Origin: JBBTCX01 sp964494205
GTDB lineage: Bacteria; Planctomycetota; Phycisphaerae; UBA1845
DNA: 64,000 bases
Assembly (NCBI GenBank): GCA_964494205.1
Contig: CAZBRD010000003.1
Coordinates: 310,001 to 374,000, forward strand
Reading direction: 5' to 3'
The position numbers and the translations under genes are program-made. Numbering within the stretch: the stretch's first letter is position 1; every line of letters starts with the position of its first letter. A model generated the notes under the pieces. The model saw nothing but the letters and a program-made list of their open reading frames with translations, ran no database searches and was not told the DNA's origin. Positions 58,574 through 64,000 of the stretch are shown piece by piece.

Positions 58574-59902
58574 TTAGTAACTCGAATCGTTTGATAGCGA
58601 TTCGTCAGTAAGTTTTGTTGTACTTTTCTTGTTGGTATTCGGATTAGTATTACTCTCTGATTGCGGCTGTATCCTTGCTTGTTCGATTGCTTGTTGAAGA
58701 ACCGTGATGTCGTACTCATCAAGTGATGCATCTCTTCGTAAGATGTACCATTCAAGCGATCTTCCTTTTAGAACTTCGTTCCAATCGTTTTGTTCGTAAG
58801 CTTGTCGAGCAGCCTCTTTTTGTTGTTGTTCAAGCAATCTTGGCTTATCGAAACACATCTTTGGGGCTGTTTTCATTCCGTAGAGTTGTTGAACTAGTGG
58901 CCAAAATGATTGGTTCCATGATTTAGCTAACGACTCTTGGAGAGTTGAAAGCATGGTTTGTAAGCAAAGGATACTTTGACGTGCGTAGCTTTCTGTTCCG
59001 GCTGATTGAATGTTGACGTGCATCAATGCGGGAGGCAGTCCGATGCTAGAAAGAATAGTGCTGATAAGGAGTCGGGTTTCTGCCTCAAACTTTTGTCCGA
59101 AACTTTCGGCTCCGATGATGTTAATTTCGACTCCTTCAGGCATGTAGAGGTCTGTGCCTGTTGCAAGTTGGTCAAATACGCTCTTAGTTTTCGCAATACG
59201 GTCTCGAAACTCTTCATCCATTAGTCCCTCCGATGGTATGTTGACTTGATATCTCGGTTTACCGAGTCTCATATAAACTTTGAGTTGTGCATCTAAGATT
59301 TGGCAAAGAGCTTCAAATTGATCGACGGCTGCCGAGAACAACGAACAACCATACAAATCGAATGAATCGGTAGGGTTGTTCCTACAGATGATCATCTTGC
59401 TGGCGGGTATGGTTGGTTCGGCTGTTGGTTTGATTAGTTGTCTGATTGATTCTATTTCGCCGAAATTATTTGAAACGAACCGGATAGTATGCGATTCAGG
59501 TACGACGATACGCTCAAGGTCAAGAGTACGATTGTTCCAAACGATTTCTCCAACAGCGTAGCCGTAGATCAGCGATGAGCGGATCAACATGGCGTTGACT
59601 TCATGGCCGTTGATGTCGTTCCAAACCTCACGCATCTGCTCATCTGTTTCAGGATCGCCCGATTCAGGAACCATCGTTGAGTTGACCATTTTGGTTAGAA
59701 CCTCAACGGCACCGTGTCCTATTGGATTGCTGGAATGTATCGCATGATAAAGATGCAACCGTTCAGAGGGGCGAAGTGAGCGATAGAAGATTTTGCCTTG
59801 ATAGTTATAGAGCAATTGCGGATCAACGGTTTGTTGATTGCCTGATCCGACAGCGTAATTATCAGCTTTCTTTTGAAAAAAGTTGCGAATGAAGTTTACC
59901 AA
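58574..59902 (-). CDS. Portal protein
   Basis: 442 residues from TTG 59902, overlapping the terminase stop by 7 bp. 'RSSLIYGYAVGEIVWNNRTL', 'MIICRNNPTDSFDLYGCSLF', 'LGKPRYQVNIPSEGLMDEEF', 'QKFEAETRLLISTILSSIGLPPALMHVN' (in parts) are typical portal stem and crown text, of the DUF935 (Mu gp29)-like kind. The long C-terminal tail is Gln/Ser/Asn-rich. Forms the dodecameric ring through which DNA is packaged. Directly follows the terminase. Confidence 0.82.
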   Translation of the reverse strand: MVNFIRNFFQKKADNYAVGSGNQQTVDPQLLYNYQGKIFYRSLRPSERLHLYHAIHSSNPIGHGAVEVLTKMVNSTMVPESGDPETDEQMREVWNDINGHEVNAMLIRSSLIYGYAVGEIVWNNRTLDLERIVVPESHTIRFVSNNFGEIESIRQLIKPTAEPTIPASKMIICRNNPTDSFDLYGCSLFSAAVDQFEALCQILDAQLKVYMRLGKPRYQVNIPSEGLMDEEFRDRIAKTKSVFDQLATGTDLYMPEGVEINIIGAESFGQKFEAETRLLISTILSSIGLPPALMHVNIQSAGTESYARQSILCLQTMLSTLQESLAKSWNQSFWPLVQQLYGMKTAPKMCFDKPRLLEQQQKEAARQAYEQNDWNEVLKGRSLEWYILRRDASLDEYDITVLQQAIEQARIQPQSESNTNPNTNKKSTTKLTDESLSNDSSY

Positions 59903-61335
59903 ATCGCTCTTGTTCCTATGTCAACGTGAAACGGCGATTCGATACGATCGCCGAGGTAACGATTAAGCTGAGTCAAAGCAGAGATGATGTCGTAATCACG
60001 ATCTTGAAACTCGTATTTCTGAGTCAAAGGATTCTTGGGGGGAGCGAAGTTCAAGAGTTGTCTCGTTATTCGTTGATCTTCCCAAACGATGCGTTGATTA
60101 GCGAGTGAGCGAGCCAAGTCAGATAGTGCGGTTACTTTCGCGTTGTAACCACCGATGCGGATTTCAACGACGTTGACGCGAAACGTATTTTTCAAAACTT
60201 CCGCTAAGGTTTGTTCGATTCCGATATCGGTATAGAAACGGTGAATCGGTCGCGATCTTCGCAACTCGATAACGAGATCAATCAAATCGGTATAGCCGTC
60301 GATTTGCTGATGTTCATCTTGTTTGACGTACTTGTTCGATGAGCGAACCATCGAAAGACACTCAACGATTTCTAATCGACGTAGAACCGGATTCCATCGA
60401 GCGATTAGCAAGACGCTAGGGGAGTGGTCTAGGCCGGGATCTAACGAGTAAATCCAACAATCTTTCTCTGAGCCTTTCGTTAGTGGCTCATTCACTTGGC
60501 AAGATTGGACATGATCACGATTGAAGAAGGCTCCTTCTGTTACCGTCCACTCGCCTAGAAACTCGCGTCTAAAGAACCATTCTCTACCTTGCTTCGTGAG
60601 TAGCCTTCGCTGCTCTTCAACAAACTCTGCTGACAGGTGATGAGTATCAGACCACTTACATTCAAAAACCTTGTGGCGTGGTCTCCGATTGTCTCTGATG
60701 GCAAGCTCTTGTTGTTCTTTCAGGTCAAGGTAAAGCTGATGAGAGAACGAACCTATTTCGCCTGGACTCGATAGAAAGACTTCTCCTCCCCCTTGGGAAG
60801 CGATAAACGGTTCAATGATTTGCGTGACTTGTTCTGGATACAGAAACGAACTGATTTCGTCGAAAACGATCAACCCTTTTTTGACCGATCTGCCTCTAGC
60901 ATTTTCTGCGGTCAAACCTGTCTTGATCCATTCTGCCTTTGATCCCCACTCTTTTGTTCCAACGAAGATAGCGTTACCGCGAACGCGAAACGGTACGTAC
61001 CGTTTCAGGAAATCGCTTGTTTCGTAAAGATGAACGATACGCTCAAAAAGGATACGCGATTGCTCGCCTGATGGAGCGAACATGTAAGCGTTATAGTTGT
61101 CTTCGCTGAATAAACGGTGAGCAATGTAGATGGATAGCGTAGTAGTCTTTCCACCTTGTCGCAGCCAAAAGAGACAGGATTTGAGTTTTTCTAGATTGGC
61201 TGTCAGAACTTCTGCTTGCTTCGCGTTAGGTTCAAACTTGCAAGCAATACGGGCGAACGCTATCGGGTCTTGTCTCAGATAGTTGACGAGTTGAACTTCT
61301 TTGGGGCTGAGTTGACCGACGTTTCTTTTAGGCAC
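59896..61335 (-). CDS. Terminase large subunit
   Basis: 479 residues from GTG 61335. ATPase: 'WLRQGGKTTTLSIYIAH' (Walker A variant, residues 58-65) and 'GLIVFDEISSF' (Walker B, 155-160). Nuclease: Asp299 in 'YSLDPGLDHSPS', Asp370 in 'RFYTDIGIEQTL' and Asp449 in 'DRDYDIISAL' form the RNase-H-like triad. It cuts concatemeric DNA and drives it into the head. Overlaps the small-subunit candidate by 8 bp. Confidence 0.93.
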   Translation of the reverse strand: MPKRNVGQLSPKEVQLVNYLRQDPIAFARIACKFEPNAKQAEVLTANLEKLKSCLFWLRQGGKTTTLSIYIAHRLFSEDNYNAYMFAPSGEQSRILFERIVHLYETSDFLKRYVPFRVRGNAIFVGTKEWGSKAEWIKTGLTAENARGRSVKKGLIVFDEISSFLYPEQVTQIIEPFIASQGGGEVFLSSPGEIGSFSHQLYLDLKEQQELAIRDNRRPRHKVFECKWSDTHHLSAEFVEEQRRLLTKQGREWFFRREFLGEWTVTEGAFFNRDHVQSCQVNEPLTKGSEKDCWIYSLDPGLDHSPSVLLIARWNPVLRRLEIVECLSMVRSSNKYVKQDEHQQIDGYTDLIDLVIELRRSRPIHRFYTDIGIEQTLAEVLKNTFRVNVVEIRIGGYNAKVTALSDLARSLANQRIVWEDQRITRQLLNFAPPKNPLTQKYEFQDRDYDIISALTQLNRYLGDRIESPFHVDIGTRAIW

Positions 61336-61807
61336 TAGCGGAAAGTTTCTCCTTGTCCGTTTGATTCAAACTGAACAACGATTCGATATCTGAGCCAACA
61401 TTGATTTGAATACTGTTTGCCATGCAGATTTTGCATTGGTCTAAGAAACTACGAAGTGTTGAGAAATACCACTCTTTCATTTCCCTCTCTTTGCGTCTTG
61501 TCGCCTCTTCAGAAAGCTCCAGATAGTAGCAGTCAATTCGAGTTGCTGCGGTTTCTGTTCCATCGAAGAAACAACGACGGTCGAGTAACCGTAGAAGCTG
61601 CAAGTACGTGATGAAAAAGATTTTAGCCAATGCCTTTTGGTTCTGATTTGCGTTAGGGTTCTCTTTGTGGAATGTCTCAATCAATTTCTTCATCTGCTCA
61701 TGCTCGCCCCTGTGAACAAGAAATGCATTCAATGGAAAGTCGCGAGCGGTATCGAGGTAAGTCTTCAAGTTGCTAGGTGGACGTAAGAACGATTGATTTC
61801 TACTCAT
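61328..61807 (-). CDS. Putative terminase small subunit
   Basis: 159 residues, helical and charged: 'EQMKKLIETFHKENPNANQN', 'QLLRLLDRRCFF', 'LSEEATRRKEREMKEW'. Assigned from its place directly before terL, with an 8-bp overlap. No clear HTH. It follows the preceding stop with no gap. Confidence 0.55.
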   Translation of the reverse strand: MSRNQSFLRPPSNLKTYLDTARDFPLNAFLVHRGEHEQMKKLIETFHKENPNANQNQKALAKIFFITYLQLLRLLDRRCFFDGTETAATRIDCYYLELSEEATRRKEREMKEWYFSTLRSFLDQCKICMANSIQINVGSDIESLFSLNQTDKEKLSASA

Positions 61808-62032
61808 TTAATCCTCTGGATCGTTATCGTAAGTATCTGCATCAAGTACAGCATCTAACGGAACGAGTTGCGTTGCTGAGTTAGTCAAATCGAGAACCAA
61901 CTGCTTGAAACATTCTTGACTCATCAAGAACGAAGCTTCAGGTTCCCCTTGTTGTTGGATAATGATTTCGGTGAGCCGATTCGTAGTATCGGGATCGTTC
62001 TCACGGTGATGCAGAACTTGAAATCTAACCAT
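61808..62032 (-). CDS. Small phage protein of unknown function
   Basis: 74 residues from ATG 62032, which overlaps the stop of the upstream gene (TAATG). Acidic C-terminus 'LDADTYDNDPED', mixed helix/strand centre. An upstream in-frame start is less likely. Between the KTSC-like gene and the terminase. Confidence 0.55.
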   Translation of the reverse strand: MVRFQVLHHRENDPDTTNRLTEIIIQQQGEPEASFLMSQECFKQLVLDLTNSATQLVPLDAVLDADTYDNDPED

Positions 62033-62292
62033 TAGTAAACTCCTCTTACAAAGTTGTTCCAATATTTTCCAAGTGAGCCGGAAGTAACCCAAGAGAGGTA
62101 CTCGTCGTATCGCATGGCTGACGCTGATCGATACAGATAGAACGGAAACTTTCGCCGAAAGATGATTCGATAGTGTCCGTTACTTCCGGGACGAGGCGTG
62201 CTTTTTGCACTTTCAGAAACGGGTTCCCAGCTTAAATAGGCTATCGCGTTGCTACTCTTTTTAGAGCGGAAATCTATTTGTTTTCTGGGCAA
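62032..62292 (-). CDS. KTSC-like domain protein
   Basis: 86 residues. The C-terminal half 'FPFYLYRSASAMRYDEYLSW' then 'VTSGSLGKYWNNFVRGVY' fits the KTSC pattern (F..Y.Y..V...Y..L..A.S.G.Y.N..I...Y), a small fold found fused to nucleic-acid-processing domains and in phages. Overlaps both neighbours. Function unknown. Confidence 0.55.
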   Translation of the reverse strand: MPRKQIDFRSKKSSNAIAYLSWEPVSESAKSTPRPGSNGHYRIIFRRKFPFYLYRSASAMRYDEYLSWVTSGSLGKYWNNFVRGVY

Positions 62293-62468
62293 TGAAACTC
62301 CCTCGCGAGTTTGTCGCGTTCAGCGATAGCGATGTGGTACGCGACGAATATAGAGTGAAGCTCGCCTCGATATGCCTCAACAGTATCGTCCAACAAGTTT
62401 GGATAGAGTCGCGACAATGCTAGAACGTTTCGTTCCGCTTGCATCAGTTGCCTTTGCTTGCGGGGCAT
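62274..62468 (-). CDS. Small phage protein of unknown function
   Basis: 64 residues, helical, beginning MPRKQRQLMQAERNVLALSR. It overlaps the upstream gene by 25 bp and the downstream one by 19 bp. The start lacks a good ribosome site and probably depends on translational coupling. No family recognised. Confidence 0.5.
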   Translation of the reverse strand: MPRKQRQLMQAERNVLALSRLYPNLLDDTVEAYRGELHSIFVAYHIAIAERDKLAREFHCPENK

Positions 62469-62668
62469 TTGAAAGACTCTAGTTCGGGACTAATGCAATA
62501 AGAGATACGTTGAACGAGAAGAGGTCTAATGTTTTCTTCTTCGTTGAGTGCTCTGAGTCTTTCAAGTAGCGTCATCCATCGAAGAGCCTCTTCGCTCTTG
62601 TCTATTGATCGTTTGCACGCTGGCTGTTGTCGCTTCGTAATCTGTTTGTCTTTCTTTGTCTTCCGCAT
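62444..62668 (-). CDS. Small basic phage protein
   Basis: 74 residues from ATG 62668 with AAAGGAG upstream. Lys/Arg-rich N-terminus 'MRKTKKDKQITKRQQPACKR', then a helix 'EEALRWMTLLERLRALNEEE'. May bind nucleic acid. It overlaps the upstream gene by 67 bp, which is long; one of the two ends may be read past its natural limit. Confidence 0.55.
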   Translation of the reverse strand: MRKTKKDKQITKRQQPACKRSIDKSEEALRWMTLLERLRALNEEENIRPLLVQRISYCISPELESFKCPASKGN

Positions 62669-62865
62669 GTTTGTTGCTCCTTTCGGTTAAGTCTTGTTTC
62701 TAATATTGAATCGATGACTCTTCTCATTCTCTCTGAGTCTCGACTGCGACTACAGTTATCGTAATCATCCGCCTGTAGCTCTAAGTAATGCATCAACAAG
62801 TGATCGAGAACGGATTTCTGTGATGCTCGCGATGAAACTCTTGGCTTATGCTTCTTTCGTCGCAT
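62602..62865 (-). CDS. Small phage protein, Arg-rich
   Basis: 87 residues from ATG 62865, overlapping the stop of the sigma-54-like gene (TAATG), so translation is coupled. N-terminus MRRKKHKPRVSSRASQKSVL, then helices; the C-terminal third is Arg/Asn/Gln-rich and may be unstructured. No family recognised. Confidence 0.5.
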   Translation of the reverse strand: MRRKKHKPRVSSRASQKSVLDHLLMHYLELQADDYDNCSRSRDSERMRRVIDSILETRLNRKEQQTCGRQRKTNRLRSDNSQRANDQ

Positions 62866-63107
62866 TACTTTGGTACATCCCAAAAATTGGACTTGTATGC
62901 CCAATTGCGAATTGCACTGACCGGAATACCGGCTTTCTCTCTAGTGCGACAAAGAACCGTAGTGGGTACATCTATTTCTGTTTCCTTGCGATACATCGCA
63001 ATTAACTGTCTATCTGTTAATGGATTCTCTTTGGATTCTTCTTTGATGGCCTTCTTAATAAACGCTGTCAGTGCAACGTGATCGTAAACCGGTTTTGGCT
63101 TTCTCAT
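62865..63107 (-). CDS. Stand-alone sigma-54 C-terminal-like DNA-binding protein (80 aa)
   Basis: 80 residues, first gene of the leftward operon, with the perfect ribosome site AAAGGAGGT. Residues 11-66 follow the sigma-54 (RpoN) C-terminal domain: 'AFIKKAIKEESKENPLTDRQ' matches the RpoN 'IKKLI..ED...PLSD..I' segment, and 'IDVPTTVLCRTREKAGIPVS' matches 'I.VARRTVAKYRE.L.IP.S' with one extra residue. In RpoN the ARRTV arginines contact the -24 element; here they read V-P-T, so DNA specificity must differ. None of the sigma-54 activator-binding or core-binding regions exists. A phage regulator derived from, or convergent with, the RpoN box is inferred. Confidence 0.55.
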   Translation of the reverse strand: MRKPKPVYDHVALTAFIKKAIKEESKENPLTDRQLIAMYRKETEIDVPTTVLCRTREKAGIPVSAIRNWAYKSNFWDVPK

Positions 63108-63141
63108 TAGAATTACCTCCTTTCATTGCAATAGTTTCTAT

Positions 63142-63161
63142 ATTATACAAGGAGATTCCTT
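63142..63161 (-). promoter_or_regulatory. Promoter with operator-like palindrome for the leftward late operon
   Basis: On the minus strand TATAAT (63147-63142) lies 34 bases before the first ATG; a -35 match is poor. Just upstream is the palindrome AAGGA GAT TCCTT (63149-63161), placed where a repressor or activator would touch the polymerase. The 76-bp gap also serves the divergent gene at 63184. Confidence 0.45.
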
Positions 63162-63183
63162 TATTGAGTTTGTATGATGAATA

Positions 63184-64000
63184 ATGCCAACAGAAATACC
63201 TTCAAATAGTACATCAGCAGCCGATTTGAGAATCACGGAAGCCTTGCAACGTACCGTTGCCAAGTTGACTAATGAACTACAAAAGCAATCGAGAGTTGTT
63301 CAGGCTGTTCATAAACAATGGATTGAGCAACATAGGACGATGCAACGGTTTGTTACTGAGCAAAACAAAATCTACGCATCAATCCAACGAACTACTAAAT
63401 CCTTGTCGGATCAGTCGCGGACCATACGAAATCTAGGTTCATCGTTCACAAGTTTAGGTTCTTCGATAACGCGAGTTGCCGCATCTGTTGGTTCATTAGG
63501 ACTAGCTTTCAAAGCGTTGCAGCAAGTGAAGGCTATCGCAGAATCAAGGGTTAATCTTGCTGTTTCTGGTGGAATATCCGCCCTAAATCAGATCAAAGCC
63601 TTTCAAGGTAAGTTGGCTCCTGTTTCACGGGCACAACTTGTTGATCAGTTTCTAAGGCAAGGAGTACCGCAACTAGCAATCGGCAGACAGCCGGAAGCAA
63701 TCCAAGGCTTGTTGAAGCTTCAAGAGTCATTAGGCGGATTAGGTTCTGATATTGCGAATGATTTGACGTTAGAGCTAACGAAGTCGTTTCAGAATGATTT
63801 TGCTCGACTACAAGGCTTTTTATCTACGGCTAATCAAAATCCTGAACAAGCAATCCGCCAGTTTATGAACCAAGGCAATATTGCTGAATCAATCAGAGCG
63901 TTAAACGCCATCGAGATCGGTTCTAGGGGTACTGGCGATCCAATCTTAGAAGCTCAGAAATCGTTAGTTGAAGTCAACGAAAAACTCAAGAGTGAGATAG
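63184..64000 (+). CDS. Large phage protein, tape-measure-like, 5' part (partial)
   Basis: Open from ATG 63184 to the window edge, 272 codons without stop. N-terminal coiled coil ('LQRTVAKLTNELQKQSRVVQ', 'IQRTTKSLSDQSRTIRNLGS'), then small-residue and hydrophobic segments 'LGSSITRVAASVGSLGLAF' and 'AVSGGISALNQIKAF'. Long coiled coil with Gly/Ala/Ser hydrophobic patches is the usual look of tail tape-measure proteins; this fits a tailed phage whose tail genes lie to the right. It is transcribed away from the head operon. Confidence 0.6.
   Translation, partial: MPTEIPSNSTSAADLRITEALQRTVAKLTNELQKQSRVVQAVHKQWIEQHRTMQRFVTEQNKIYASIQRTTKSLSDQSRTIRNLGSSFTSLGSSITRVAASVGSLGLAFKALQQVKAIAESRVNLAVSGGISALNQIKAFQGKLAPVSRAQLVDQFLRQGVPQLAIGRQPEAIQGLLKLQESLGGLGSDIANDLTLELTKSFQNDFARLQGFLSTANQNPEQAIRQFMNQGNIAESIRALNAIEIGSRGTGDPILEAQKSLVEVNEKLKSEI

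Larger units (their letters stand above)
48340..64000. mobile_element. Prophage (tailed-phage type), left end; right end outside window
   Basis: Bounded on the left by the broken tRNA-Gly. Contents in order: tyrosine integrase, cargo genes, serine recombinase, tail-completion-like gene, zinc-ribbon/HTH gene (plus strand), then a leftward operon of regulator, small genes, terminase small and large subunits, portal, protease-like, decoration, capsid, connector and structural genes, and a divergent tape-measure-like gene. The DNA is clearly more A+T-rich than the host part, with many GTG and TTG starts and 1-8-bp gene overlaps. Tail, lysis and replication genes must lie beyond 64,000. Confidence 0.9.

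Overview
The window looks like chromosome from a member of the Planctomycetota. The evidence is two secreted proteins ending in the dockerin-like 'GDVN..D...DILA.ID..IN' module typical of that phylum, a Cys-rich secreted protein, a Lys/Ala micro-peptide, and dense families of palindromic repeats, some lying in frame inside genes. Placement below phylum is not supported by what I can see. The host part (1 to about 48,340) is G+C-rich; the last 15.7 kb is visibly more A+T-rich and is an integrated phage.

Layout. 1-95: 5' end of a ferritin-like gene (minus). 286-7047 (plus): sugar-nucleotide and polysaccharide genes (carbamoyltransferase, a 52-codon DUF5989 gene, UDP-GlcNAc 2-epimerase, UDP-glucose dehydrogenase, a nucleotide-sugar epimerase). 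7166-11048 (minus): two glycosyltransferases and an O-antigen-ligase-like polymerase/ligase in a 4-bp-overlap operon. 11049-11847: a repeat-rich gap with a degenerate 43-bp tandem array. 11866-23238: a secreted hypothetical protein, a large Cys-rich dockerin-like protein, an SDR and an aldehyde dehydrogenase, a SAM methyltransferase, EF-P, and a PQQ-type sugar dehydrogenase with the same C-terminal module. 24044: a 26-residue Lys/Ala peptide with its own promoter and terminator. 24297-27010 (minus): a phospholipase-C-like protein and two lipoproteins. 27410-29349 (minus): cdaA-cdaR, c-di-AMP synthesis. 29574-37171 (minus): an ABC-transporter-dependent surface glycan cluster (wzm, wzt, three glycosyltransferases, two methyltransferases). 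37237-47440 (minus): gpsA, SH3-domain and TPR envelope proteins, larC and a molybdopterin oxidoreductase. 47602-47674: tRNA-Ala(UGC).

Prophage. At 48340-48368 stands the 5' third of a tRNA-Gly gene, broken in the anticodon stem and followed at once by A+T-rich DNA and an integrase gene: this is the left attachment site. The element carries a tyrosine integrase, four small membrane or secreted cargo proteins plus one unknown, a serine recombinase, a tail-completion-like gene and a zinc-ribbon/HTH protein on the plus strand. A head and packaging operon runs leftward from 63,107 to 54,148 (regulator, small genes, terminase, portal, protease-like, decoration, capsid, connector). A divergent tape-measure-like gene leaves the window at 64,000. 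The first gene of the leftward operon resembles the DNA-binding C-terminus of sigma-54 standing alone.

Most interesting: (1) palindromic repeats inserted in frame in at least seven host genes, mainly glycan genes; (2) the stand-alone sigma-54-like domain heading the late operon; (3) the split tRNA-Gly attachment site; (4) the 26-residue Lys/Ala peptide gene; (5) a diadenylate cyclase with DLG instead of DGA; (6) EF-P with Asn at the usual modified loop tip.
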